From the NCBI GenBank assembly GCA_902774845.1, contig CACYJU010000011.1, forward strand, positions 1 through 64,000: 64,000 bases of DNA. Reading direction: 5' to 3'. A model generated the notes under the pieces. It worked only from the letters and a program-made list of their open reading frames with translations. It searched no databases and was not told where the DNA came from. The position numbers and the translations under genes were made by a program. Below, one piece after another: positions 1 through 7,901 of the stretch (within the stretch, counting starts at the first letter, position 1; each line of letters begins with the position of its first letter). The DNA is from an uncultured Bacteroidota bacterium (lineage in GTDB: Bacteria > Bacteroidota > Bacteroidia > Bacteroidales > P3).

Positions 1-1
1 C

Positions 2-940
2 GACACGCTGCGGGTGTCGGGTTTTTATCTCATCCCCTACGAAACCTATACGGGACAACCCATCAAGGTCGATACCGCCTATTCCTTGCCGCTTGCCGAT
101 TACCGCACAGCCGATGGTGCCATTGTTTTGCGACGCGAGGGCAACTGGTACCCACACCGCAATGGCGAGCTGCTGACGGCACAGGTACACATCAAGTCAG
201 ACGACTATTACATCCTTGGCGGCACAGAATGGCTTCCCTCGTTCGACATACACCTCGTCCTCCTGCCGAAGGATAAATACACTTGCAAGGTGATTGATTC
301 GCCCATTCGTCCCTTCCATTTCTACCGCCTCGCGAGCGATACCACACAGTATCCCGACGCCTATTACCGCGAGTTCGTGGATTCCTACAACTTCTACTGC
401 ACCTTCTTCGGCGATTCCTTGTCTTCAAAGCCGATGAACATCGTGGAGATTGGCGACCCGCAGTTCATCATGTGCCAGGGGCTGCGCGATATGATTATCT
501 TTGGACATTATTTCTATGATGTCTACACGATGATACCCGACTTTTCGTGGATTCCGCACGAGGTAGCGCACCAATGGTGGGGCGACGGCATCTTCTTCGA
601 GTACCGCGACTACGCCCTCAGCGAAAGCCTGAACGAGTACATCAAACTGCAATTTCTCAAAAGCCGCGGACGTGGCTACGAGGAGCAAATTGCATACTAC
701 AAGACGATGATGGAACTTGCCGAGAAATCGTTGCCAATCGCCGATATCCACAGCGTCGAGTCGCAGGACGAGTCCATCGCCATCTACCATGCCGCCCCCT
801 ATCGCTTAACCCTTGAGGACACGGCGACTGTCAACGCCACCCTGCAACAGCTCTATAGCAAGTATAAACACACTGTGGTGAGCCGAGATACGTTCCTAAA
901 AGAATGTAAGAAATTGCAGCATTGGCTGAAGTCTAAATAA
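2..940 (+). CDS. M1-family metallopeptidase-like protein, 5' end outside window
   Basis: This is the C-terminal part of a zinc metallopeptidase related to the M1 aminopeptidases. The reading frame is open to the left edge of the window (in frame from base 2), so the GTG at 14 is probably internal and the real start lies upstream. The gluzincin motif HEVAHQWW is visible about 180 residues in. A second conserved glutamate sits in ALSESLNEY, about 19 residues after the first histidine pair, as expected for the third zinc ligand of M1 enzymes. Substrate and location cannot be told from this fragment; relatives in Bacteroidota are often envelope proteins, some fused to ABC-2 permeases. It converges with the reverse-strand sigma-factor operon and is followed by a strong hairpin. 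The fold and catalytic class are secure; the exact family is not. Confidence 0.8.
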   Translation, partial: DTLRVSGFYLIPYETYTGQPIKVDTAYSLPLADYRTADGAIVLRREGNWYPHRNGELLTAQVHIKSDDYYILGGTEWLPSFDIHLVLLPKDKYTCKVIDSPIRPFHFYRLASDTTQYPDAYYREFVDSYNFYCTFFGDSLSSKPMNIVEIGDPQFIMCQGLRDMIIFGHYFYDVYTMIPDFSWIPHEVAHQWWGDGIFFEYRDYALSESLNEYIKLQFLKSRGRGYEEQIAYYKTMMELAEKSLPIADIHSVESQDESIAIYHAAPYRLTLEDTATVNATLQQLYSKYKHTVVSRDTFLKECKKLQHWLKSK

Positions 941-1051
941 TTATAACCGAAAGCCGAGAAGAGTTCTTCGCCTTCCTTACCCCAACCAAACCGACCTCCT
1001 CCCAAGCATCATCGCCGAATACAAGTAATCCTTCCGAGGAACTGAAATGCA

Positions 1052-1081
1052 AGTCGGGCCGCCCATCCGGGCGGCCCGACT
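1052..1081. terminator. Bidirectional terminator-like hairpin
   Basis: Perfect 13-bp GC-rich arms (1052-1064 and 1069-1081) around a 4-base loop, followed on the + strand by GTGTTTTAT. It lies between the convergent metallopeptidase gene and the reverse-strand operon ending at 1128, so it can serve both. The stretch 941-1051 holds no recognisable gene. Confidence 0.75.
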
Positions 1082-1127
1082 GTGTTTTATGCCATATTAA
1101 GTATATTTTTTGTTGTTTATAATGCGT

Positions 1128-1523
1128 TTAACCCAGTGCCGTCGATGTCGGGTAGTCTTTCTTGAATATCCGGTAGGCCAGCGTGCTGGCGACAGCCACT
1201 AGGACGCTGAATACGGTGATGAACAGCAATGTGAGGAGGTTGTTGCCGTTGGTGGCAAGCCAGACGGACAGGTGTCGGCCAGGACTGACCATTGCTATTG
1301 GGTGCAGCAGCAGGTAGATGGTGGCTGCCACGCCTGTGACGCCGCCCGAGGCGAAGGCCACTATCATACGGCTGCGCATGCGGCGCCGTTCGGCTTCGTA
1401 CATCCGTTTGACCGTCTCGATGGCTTCGAGACGCCGCCCCAGATCGTCCACATACCGGTCGCCGTCGCCGAGGTCTGGACGGTAGTCGGCGAGCATCGCT
1501 TTGAAGGTTTCGTTCTGTTTCAT
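1128..1523 (-). CDS. Small membrane protein downstream of ECF sigma factor
   Basis: A 131-residue protein with a charged N-terminal half (residues 1-50, rich in Arg and Glu) and two predicted membrane segments, about residues 52-73 and 90-115. Its ATG overlaps the end of the ECF sigma factor gene by 4 bases, so translation is probably coupled. Position and topology (cytoplasmic N-terminus followed by membrane helices) resemble a small anti-sigma factor or regulator of its sigma factor, but no zinc-binding anti-sigma motif is visible. The regulatory role is inference from context; the family is not recognised. Confidence 0.6.
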   Translation of the reverse strand: MKQNETFKAMLADYRPDLGDGDRYVDDLGRRLEAIETVKRMYEAERRRMRSRMIVAFASGGVTGVAATIYLLLHPIAMVSPGRHLSVWLATNGNNLLTLLFITVFSVLVAVASTLAYRIFKKDYPTSTALG

Positions 1524-1996
1524 GGCTTCAATATTTTACGTAAGAGGCGCAGCCCGCGCGACAGGCGCTGGCGCACGGCCACGGGGTTGCTGTGAGTGAT
1601 GGCGGCTATGTCGAGTATGGAGTAGCCGTCGATGTGGTAGAGCAGCACGGCAGCGCGCGACTGCTCGGGCAGCTGGTCGATGGCGCGGTATAGCGCCTCG
1701 TGGCGGAAGGCGGCGTCGGCGCCGAGGTCCGACTCGGCCCGCCAGCCCGCATCGGGCATCCGTTCGGGGCGCGGACGTCTGGCGTGATCGAGGAAGGTGC
1801 GGTAGGCTATTTTGAAGAGCCAGGTGCGGAACTTGTAGCGCTCCACATATCCGCTCGAGGCGAGGTAGGCCTTGACGAGTGCGTCCTGCGCTATGTCTTC
1901 GGCCTCGGCGCGGTCGCCGCCGCACAGGGCAAGCAGGAACCGTCGCAAGGGCTCCTGCTCGGCTGTCGCCAGCTCGATGAATCGTTCGCGTGTCAT
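1520..1996 (-). CDS. ECF-type RNA polymerase sigma factor
   Basis: A 158-residue sigma-70 family factor of the extracytoplasmic function type. Region 2 occupies roughly residues 8-75 with the typical AEDIAQDALVKAY core and the -10 recognition segment RYKFRTWLFKIAY. Region 4 lies at about 100-155, with LPEQSRAAVLLYHIDGYS followed by a helix-turn-helix ending in RQRLSRGLRLLR. Region 3 is absent, as in other ECF factors. It is the middle gene of a tight three-gene operon: a DUF6249 membrane protein 9 bases upstream and a small membrane protein overlapping its stop codon. The partners suggest that a membrane signal controls it. The target regulon cannot be read here. Confidence 0.92.
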   Translation of the reverse strand: MTRERFIELATAEQEPLRRFLLALCGGDRAEAEDIAQDALVKAYLASSGYVERYKFRTWLFKIAYRTFLDHARRPRPERMPDAGWRAESDLGADAAFRHEALYRAIDQLPEQSRAAVLLYHIDGYSILDIAAITHSNPVAVRQRLSRGLRLLRKILKP

Positions 1997-2005
1997 CGTT
2001 CCCTT

Positions 2006-2494
2006 CTATTCACCAAAGTCATACTGTCTTCTTTCGTTCCTCGCCTCGATTTCAGAACGTAGCACCTTCCGGCCTGCGAAATAGTAAATCAGCAGAGCCA
2101 CACCCACGGCCAGCATGGCAATTCCGATGCCGAGCATCACCCCATTGTCGTCCATGCTGCCGACCGTGCAGTAGTGCACCACCGTCAGGACCACCGCCCC
2201 CACGCCCGCTATGATGCAGATGATTCCCCACAGCAGTCTGTCGAGCAGCCGCTCCTTGATGCTCTTACGCGGCTTGTTGAGGCTCTGCACGAGTTCCTCC
2301 GGCACCGCGCCCGCGTTCTTCTCAATGGCGGTGAGGAGGATCTGCGTCTGCTGGTTGTTTTTCTTAACTCTGCGTAGGTAGTCAAGAATCATCCATACGA
2401 TAGGGGTCGCGAAAATTAGCGCAGCGCAGACAAATTCCGTGAAATCTTCCAAAAACCACCCCTCGGAGAAGAGTAAAACTGACATTGTATCCAT
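2006..2494 (-). CDS. DUF6249-like membrane protein
   Basis: A 162-residue protein with an N-terminal membrane helix (about residues 18-38), a charged cytoplasmic stretch containing a Gln- and Lys-rich segment, and two more helices (about 88-110 and 120-142). The layout matches DUF6249 proteins, which in Bacteroidota commonly sit beside ECF sigma factor genes. It is the first gene of the operon with the sigma factor and the small membrane protein, so it may sense or transmit an envelope state; that role is inferred. An alternative Met three codons downstream is possible. The start follows a run of T rather than any ribosome binding site. The 140 bases upstream hold no gene. Confidence 0.65.
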   Translation of the reverse strand: MDTMSVLLFSEGWFLEDFTEFVCAALIFATPIVWMILDYLRRVKKNNQQTQILLTAIEKNAGAVPEELVQSLNKPRKSIKERLLDRLLWGIICIIAGVGAVVLTVVHYCTVGSMDDNGVMLGIGIAMLAVGVALLIYYFAGRKVLRSEIEARNERRQYDFGE

Positions 2495-2636
2495 GACATT
2501 ATTGTTTTTTTTTTAGTTGTAAAATCCGTTTGTTTCCGAACCGGTTCGCATATTAAACGCCCGCACCCCCCGAAATGTGACATCGGTGTGCGCTTTTTTC
2601 AGGAAACCTCACGGCACCGCCACAACGCAGACGCTA

Positions 2637-4052
2637 TTATTTGTAGTACGTTATCTTGCAGCGAGCGGTTAGTTTCCCGACCTCGTATTTGTGGGTCCAG
2701 TTTCCTTGGCGGTCGTAGCGGTATGTCCATGGGGTCTTCTTGCGGTCGAAGATATTCAGCTTGTCGGCGCAACACTTGCCAATCAGGTCACCGTATTTGT
2801 TAAATACAGAACATTCAACTACATGTTCAAAAACGTTGCGGTGTATTTCGTAGCAGAGATTTTGAGTGTCGTCGTATATTTCCGACCACCAGTTGGATAA
2901 CAGTTCCCCGCTTATGTAATACAGTACGGTCACATTTCTGCCAAGAGTGTCGTATTCGTTGATTCGAAAGACTTGGCCGTTCTGGCGGTAACTGACCAGT
3001 ATCTGCCCTTCGGGAGAAAGAAGGTGGCTGCTGCTGTCCGTGACCAATGCGACGCTATCATTTTCTGCTGTGTCAATTGTTACGAGGGATGATGTGTATG
3101 TTTTAAGGCGATTGTCGGGGAGGTATATGTATCTCGTTTCGGCCTTTAGCGTGTCTTCTGTATAGTGACGTTTTGTTGAAAGCTGTCCGTCAAGATAAGT
3201 GTATTCATCACGCTGGGTTTTTGCTCGGGGCTTATTGGAATCTTCTTGTCGCTGTTCAATTCTTGTCGCCAGAGTTCCGTCTCGGTTGAAGAGGTATTCT
3301 TTATGGTGACGTCCATTGGCATCGTCGATAATCAACCGCTCCACACCTCCGTTGGGTTGCCGACCGTAGTCCTGAATCAGTTTATGACGCACCAACTCGT
3401 CGGGACGTGGGGTGAAGTATGGCTTGCGAAGCAGGGTTTTCCGTACCAGTTGCATCTCCTCTTCCGCTGGTTCCCAATTCTCGTGCTTGCGAATCTGTGT
3501 GCCCACGGAGGAATCTACAGTCAAAGGAAGTCCAAGGAAGGCAGTGGCACTTTCGAAGGTGGCTATGGTGTCATCATGGTCACAATCGTAATGATCTCTC
3601 ATCAACCATTCCTTTTGTCGTTTTTTCTCCCGTTTATGTGCTTTTTTGAACCACTTCTTTTCGTCTCGGCTGACCTTACGCAGCATTTGTCTGTAGTTTA
3701 CACCTTCTCCTTTGAGATGCTTCTCATAGCAATCGAGGATAACACCCGACATGTCGTCGGGATGTCGAATGCCGTTGTTGTGAAAATAGCTCTTAAGGCG
3801 AGAACCACCCCAAAGTCCCCAATTGTTGCGCATCCACAATCCCAAAGTGAAATGCGCAGAACTCGCACCAGCACTAATGATATACGCTTTGTCCTCTTTG
3901 CTGAGCATAGAGTCCAGCTGTATGATGCAATCGGGGAGGTCTTGGGGGATATAAATCTGAACTGTGTCGGTTTTGTCCGTAGTGTCGGTCTGCTGTCCGA
4001 AGGCGACCATCGGCAGCAAAAGAAGCATTGTTATAAGAATATTCGTCTTCAT
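2637..4052 (-). CDS. Secreted DUF6794 protein with C-terminal YD/YwqK-like repeats
   Basis: A 471-residue exported protein. The first 20 residues form a signal peptide ending near AFGQ. Residues about 33-115 match the DUF6794 pattern: a segment on acid-rich IPQDLPDCIIQLD, then an alpha-helical stretch with GLWMRNNWGLW and DDMSGVILDCYEKH. A lysine- and arginine-rich linker follows (about 130-150). The C-terminal 220 residues read like tandem YD/YwqK-type beta repeats (YLDGQLSTKRHY, SPEGQILVSYRQNGQ, NKYGDLIGK), a repeat used in surface and toxin-related proteins. Function unknown. The EFR1 gene lies immediately upstream (22 bases) on the same strand. Confidence 0.65.
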   Translation of the reverse strand: MKTNILITMLLLLPMVAFGQQTDTTDKTDTVQIYIPQDLPDCIIQLDSMLSKEDKAYIISAGASSAHFTLGLWMRNNWGLWGGSRLKSYFHNNGIRHPDDMSGVILDCYEKHLKGEGVNYRQMLRKVSRDEKKWFKKAHKREKKRQKEWLMRDHYDCDHDDTIATFESATAFLGLPLTVDSSVGTQIRKHENWEPAEEEMQLVRKTLLRKPYFTPRPDELVRHKLIQDYGRQPNGGVERLIIDDANGRHHKEYLFNRDGTLATRIEQRQEDSNKPRAKTQRDEYTYLDGQLSTKRHYTEDTLKAETRYIYLPDNRLKTYTSSLVTIDTAENDSVALVTDSSSHLLSPEGQILVSYRQNGQVFRINEYDTLGRNVTVLYYISGELLSNWWSEIYDDTQNLCYEIHRNVFEHVVECSVFNKYGDLIGKCCADKLNIFDRKKTPWTYRYDRQGNWTHKYEVGKLTARCKITYYK

Positions 4053-4074
4053 GTTTCAAGAGGTGATTATTGTT

Positions 4075-4905
4075 TTACACGAAGAACTCTGACTGTTTCG
4101 GTGAGGCGAAGGTGCGTTCTATCATGGCAACATGCGAGAGGTATTCAGGGTCGGTGAAGGCAATGGCACCAGCCGGACAGCTGCGGCGGCAGGCTTGGCA
4201 TTTTATGCAGATGCCGTCGAACTGCGGCACGCCTTCTTTGATGGCGATGCTGCCCATCGGGCAGATGTCGAGACATGTCCCGCAACGTGTGCAGCGGTCG
4301 CTGTCGCACGAGGGCTTGGCCTTGAGGAATCCTGCAGGAGCGTTGTTCGTCTTGAGCGGAGTGTAGTATTTCTCCGGATGTGCTTCGCCTGGCACATTGA
4401 GAGGCTCCATGTCGTTGCTGTCGGTCAGGATTCTCCCGGCAGCTTGTTTGGCAAAGCGGTCGAGGGTGTCAAGGTCTGCCTCGTTGGGACGGTTGGCACC
4501 GAGGGTGTCGCTGAAGGCGTGGCGCGTCACCATTGCTGCTGCCGCTACTGGCCGCAAGCCTCCGTCGCGCATCAATCCCACCAGCTCGGCCAGCGCGTTG
4601 TCGTAGGCGCGGTTGCCGAAGGCGACAAGGGCGATGGCCATGAGGCCTGGCTGCCGTGAGAGCGCAGCGCGTACAAAGTCGAGCGTTTTGTTTGGTATGC
4701 GTCCGGCATAGACGGGCGTGGCCCAGATGATTATGTCGTCAGGGGCAAATGCTGGCAATGTCTCGCGCTCGCGCGGCAGGGTGTAGGAATGGTATTCCGC
4801 CGTGGTGCGGAGCTCCCTGCAAAGTGCCTCGGCCAGATGCCGCGCCACCGCTAACGTCCCGCCAGTGGGGCTGAAATAATACACTTTTATCTTGAGCTGT
4901 GTCAT
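4075..4905 (-). CDS. EFR1-type flavodoxin/ferredoxin fusion protein
   Basis: A 276-residue predicted electron-transfer protein. Residues about 6-165 form a flavodoxin fold with the FMN-phosphate loop FSPTGGTLAVA near the N-terminus. Residues about 208-250 carry two [4Fe-4S] clusters of the bacterial ferredoxin type: CTRCGTCLDICP and CIKCQACRRSCP, each CxxCxxCxxxCP. The combination is the EFR1 family arrangement. It probably shuttles electrons in the cytoplasm of an anaerobe; partner enzymes are unknown. It lies downstream of hutU, separated by a palindromic hairpin (4920-4947) that may end hutU transcription, so it need not be co-expressed with it. Confidence 0.88.
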   Translation of the reverse strand: MTQLKIKVYYFSPTGGTLAVARHLAEALCRELRTTAEYHSYTLPRERETLPAFAPDDIIIWATPVYAGRIPNKTLDFVRAALSRQPGLMAIALVAFGNRAYDNALAELVGLMRDGGLRPVAAAAMVTRHAFSDTLGANRPNEADLDTLDRFAKQAAGRILTDSNDMEPLNVPGEAHPEKYYTPLKTNNAPAGFLKAKPSCDSDRCTRCGTCLDICPMGSIAIKEGVPQFDGICIKCQACRRSCPAGAIAFTDPEYLSHVAMIERTFASPKQSEFFV

Positions 4906-4919
4906 GAGATTTATATGTG

Positions 4920-4947
4920 AGCGGCGAGACCAACAGGTCTCGCCGCT
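4920..4947 (-). repeat. Palindromic hairpin, REP-like, between hutU and the EFR1 gene
   Basis: Perfect 12-bp arms (4920-4931 and 4936-4947) around the loop AACA. On the reverse strand it begins GTAGCGGCGAGA, a 12-mer also present in the shorter hairpin at 38879-38898. No T-run follows on the reverse strand, so it is either a weak terminator of hutU or a member of a dispersed palindromic repeat family. Confidence 0.6.
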
Positions 4948-4979
4948 ACAATGTCTTTAGAGGATATATAATGGGTGTT

Positions 4980-6980
4980 TTAGAACAGACCTTCGAGGAC
5001 GCTGTCGTCGACGAGGTTGGGCATGGTGACTTTCAGCTTGGGGCAGATCTCCATGGCTCTCTTGATGGCGAACATGGCGCCTTCGTTCCTTGCCCAGCTG
5101 CGACGGCTGATGCCGTTGTTCACATCCCAGTGCAGCATCATGCGCAGGCGACGGTCGCATGCTTCGCTGCCGTCCAGCACCATACCGAAGCCGCCGTTCA
5201 TCACCTCGCCCCAGCCTACGCCGCCTCCGTTGTGGATACTCACCCAGGTGGCGCCGCGGAACGAGTCGCCGATGACGTTCTGCACAGCCATATCGGCGCA
5301 GCGGTTGGAGCCGTCGTAGATATTCGAGGTTTCACGGAACGGGCTGTCGGTGCCGCTGACATCGTGATGGTCGCGACCGAGCACTATAGGTGCGCTTATC
5401 TCGCCTTTCTTGATGGCTTCGTTGAAGCGTGCCGCTATCTTCGTGCGCCCTTCGCAGTCGGCATAGAGGATACGGGCTTGGCTTCCCACCACCAGGTGGT
5501 TCTCCTTGGCTCCTTTGATCCATTGTATGTTGTCATGCATCTGCTGCTGTATCTCGGCTGGTGCGGTGGCTGCTATCTCTCCCAGCACCTCCATGGCGAT
5601 ATGGTCGCTCTTGTCGAGGTCCTCGGGTTTGCCACTTGTGCACACCCAGCGGAAGGGGCCGAAACCGTAGTCGAAGCACATCGGTCCCATGATGTCCTGC
5701 ACGTATGACGGGTAGCGGAAGGCTGTCTTGTCGGCATTCCAGATGTCGGCTCCTGCGCGGCTGCTCTCCAACAGGAAGGCGTTGCCGTAGTCGAAGAAGT
5801 ACATGCCTTTGGCTGTAAGTTTATTCACGGCTGCCACGTGGCGACGCAGCGACTCTTGCACTTTTTCTTTGAATAGTTCGGGCTTTTCCGCCATCATCAC
5901 CTTGGCGTCCTCGAACGTGACTCCCACAGGGTAGTAGCCGCCTGCCCAGGGGTTGTGCAGCGAGGTCTGGTCACTGCCCAAATCTACCTGTATGCCCTTC
6001 TCGGCACAGTATTCCCAAAGGTCAACCACGTTGCCCTGATAGGCGAACGAGCGAGCAATCTTCTCGGCTCGTGCTTTGTTCACGGCCACAAAGAGCTCGT
6101 CGAGGTTGTCGTGTACCTCATCGACCCATCCTTGCGTGAAGCGTTTCTGTGTGGCTGAGGGATTGATCTCCGCTGTAATCGAAACTACGCCGGCGATGTC
6201 TCCTGCTTTGGGCTGTGCTCCGCTCATACCGCCAAGTCCGGCAGTAATGAAAAGCTTGCCTGCGGTGCCGCCACCCAGTTTGCGTGCGGCGTTCAACACG
6301 GTGATGGTAGTACCGTGCACTATGCCTTGTGGTCCGATATACATATACGAGCCGGCTGTCATCTGGCCGTATTGTGTCACTCCGAGGGCGTTGTAGCGCT
6401 CCCAGTCGTCGGGTTTCGAGTAGTTCGGTATCATCATACCGTTCGTCACCACTACGCGTGGGGCGTCCTTATGGCTTGGGTAAAGTCCCATCGGATGTCC
6501 GCTGTACATGACGAGGGTCTGCTCGTCGGTCATCTCGCTGAGGTATTTCATCACCAGACGGTACTGTGCCCAGTTCTGGAACACCGCTCCGTTGCCACCG
6601 TAGGTGATAAGCTCATGTGGGTGTTGGGCCACTGCGGGGTCGAGGTTGTTCTGTATCATCAGCATGATGGCAGCCGCCTGACGGCATTTGGCTGGATATT
6701 CCTCAATCGGACGTGCGTACATCTTGTAGGTGGGACGCAGACGGTACATATATATGCGGCCATATTTCTTCAGCTCTTCTGCAAATTCCGGGGCCAGCAG
6801 TTTATGGTATTTGGCGGGGAAGTAACGCAGGGCGTTACGGATAGCCAGCTTTTTCTCGGCTGGGGTAAGGATATCCTTGCGCTTGGGTGCGTGATTGACG
6901 GAGGGATCATAGGGTTGTGGCTCTGGCAGAGGATCAGGAATGCCAAGACGCAGTTCGTTCTGAAATTCTTCTAGTGTCAT
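4980..6980 (-). CDS. hutU: Urocanate hydratase, long form
   Basis: Urocanase converts urocanate to 4-imidazolone-5-propionate in histidine breakdown, using tightly bound NAD+. The 666-residue length fits the long form found in Bacteroidota and animals rather than the roughly 555-residue Pseudomonas form. Conserved blocks are plain: YSGHPMGLYPSH, the nucleotide-binding LFITAGLGGMSGAQPKAGDI, the stretch GSDQTSLHNPWAGGYYPVG, and near the C-terminus SIHNGGGVGWGEVMNGGFG. The rest of the hut pathway (hutI, hutH, ftcD) is not next to it: RecO ends just upstream and an EFR1 protein lies downstream. A Bacteroidota-type -7 box is found at 7049-7056. Confidence 0.96.
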   Translation of the reverse strand: MTLEEFQNELRLGIPDPLPEPQPYDPSVNHAPKRKDILTPAEKKLAIRNALRYFPAKYHKLLAPEFAEELKKYGRIYMYRLRPTYKMYARPIEEYPAKCRQAAAIMLMIQNNLDPAVAQHPHELITYGGNGAVFQNWAQYRLVMKYLSEMTDEQTLVMYSGHPMGLYPSHKDAPRVVVTNGMMIPNYSKPDDWERYNALGVTQYGQMTAGSYMYIGPQGIVHGTTITVLNAARKLGGGTAGKLFITAGLGGMSGAQPKAGDIAGVVSITAEINPSATQKRFTQGWVDEVHDNLDELFVAVNKARAEKIARSFAYQGNVVDLWEYCAEKGIQVDLGSDQTSLHNPWAGGYYPVGVTFEDAKVMMAEKPELFKEKVQESLRRHVAAVNKLTAKGMYFFDYGNAFLLESSRAGADIWNADKTAFRYPSYVQDIMGPMCFDYGFGPFRWVCTSGKPEDLDKSDHIAMEVLGEIAATAPAEIQQQMHDNIQWIKGAKENHLVVGSQARILYADCEGRTKIAARFNEAIKKGEISAPIVLGRDHHDVSGTDSPFRETSNIYDGSNRCADMAVQNVIGDSFRGATWVSIHNGGGVGWGEVMNGGFGMVLDGSEACDRRLRMMLHWDVNNGISRRSWARNEGAMFAIKRAMEICPKLKVTMPNLVDDSVLEGLF

Positions 6981-7048
6981 ATATATTATTGTTTTATTGT
7001 TGAATACTTGAGTGTTTAAAGAAAATTGTCGATTGAAATAATGATTTG

Positions 7049-7056
7049 CAAATTTA
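7049..7056 (-). promoter_or_regulatory. Putative -7 box of the hutU promoter
   Basis: Reverse-strand TAAATTTG matches the Bacteroidota TAnnTTTG consensus and lies about 70 bases before the hutU start. No clear -33 TTG was seen at the usual distance. Confidence 0.45.
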
Positions 7057-7106
7057 CTAAATTTTGAGGATTTCAGAAAAATAGAATAAAACGTAAAAAA
7101 GAACCT

Positions 7107-7889
7107 TCAAGCGAGCACTCCGTGCAGTATCTCGTGCGATTTGAAGTTGCCGAAATAGGAGAGGTGTAATTTGTAATAGTCGATGAGTATTGAGAGTAGT
7201 CTTGACCGCAGAGCTGCACTATAGACGGGTAGTGGAGAGTCTGAATATGCAGATTCAAGGTAGTTGTGCAACGCAATGCTACACTCTGTGTCCAGTATGT
7301 CGGAGGGTGGGGGAGGGTTCTGGATCTCGAAATCCGGATTTTGAATGTTCAGATATGGATCTCTGACAAACTTGCCCTCGGAGAGACTGAATACCGGCTC
7401 ATGCAAACTGTGGTTGTCAAGTGGCGCTATTCCAAGATGGCGTGAGATTGTGAGAAGAAAGTTTATGGGGAGTGATGCGATATGATTATTGGAGTGTTGA
7501 GTTGTACCTGATTGAGATAGGCCTTCGAGCACTTCTACAACATAATGAAATAGTTCAGGCATGGGTTCGTTTTCCCGCAATGTTCGGTATAGCAGTTCGT
7601 CCATGAAGAACACAATAGCCATACATGACTCGTTATACGAGATCTGATTGGAAGACAGTGGTGTGTATTCTTTGATATAATTGATTTCCTTATGAGGGTT
7701 GTCGTAGACAACCATATCTAACCACGAAAGGGGACTGAATAATGATTGTTTAGCCCGGCTGCCTGGTTTGCGTACACCTTTCACAATATAGGAACGCACA
7801 CCAAGTTGTTCTGTAAAAATCTTCACGATAACCGAACTCTCGGAGTAGGCGGTTGTATGAAGCACCAAACCTTGTGTGGCGACGAGCAT
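7107..7889 (-). CDS. recO: DNA repair protein RecO
   Basis: RecO acts in recombinational repair with RecF and RecR, binding single-stranded DNA and SSB. The N-terminal OB-fold is typical (residues 1-80: LVLHTTAYSESSVIVKIFTEQLGVRSYIVKG), followed by the helical region with FMDELLYRTLRENEPMPELF. The four-cysteine zinc motif of some RecO proteins is missing, as is common in Bacteroidota. At 260 residues it is a little long; part of the excess is a linker read from five degenerate 7-bp repeats (7315-7349), giving the peptide NIQNPDFEIQN before a proline run. It is last in the cluster gmk-mreC-mreD-porZ-recO, 12 bases after porZ. Confidence 0.93.
   Translation of the reverse strand: MLVATQGLVLHTTAYSESSVIVKIFTEQLGVRSYIVKGVRKPGSRAKQSLFSPLSWLDMVVYDNPHKEINYIKEYTPLSSNQISYNESCMAIVFFMDELLYRTLRENEPMPELFHYVVEVLEGLSQSGTTQHSNNHIASLPINFLLTISRHLGIAPLDNHSLHEPVFSLSEGKFVRDPYLNIQNPDFEIQNPPPPSDILDTECSIALHNYLESAYSDSPLPVYSAALRSRLLSILIDYYKLHLSYFGNFKSHEILHGVLA
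7315..7349 (-). repeat. Five 7-bp repeat units inside recO
   Basis: Read on the reverse strand, this stretch divides into five consecutive heptamers of the type AAAATCC, GGATTTC and GAGATCC. The same period and flavour occur between genes (29147-29174, 31234-31268, 56275-56302) and inside the glucan synthase gene. It encodes an Asn/Gln-rich linker in the variable part of RecO. Confidence 0.55.
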
Positions 7890-7901
7890 TGGATTGTTTG
7901 C

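Noticed and set aside
941..1051. Remnant coding sequence after the metallopeptidase gene
   Set aside because: A short frame ending in IIAEYK is readable but too short to support a pseudogene call.
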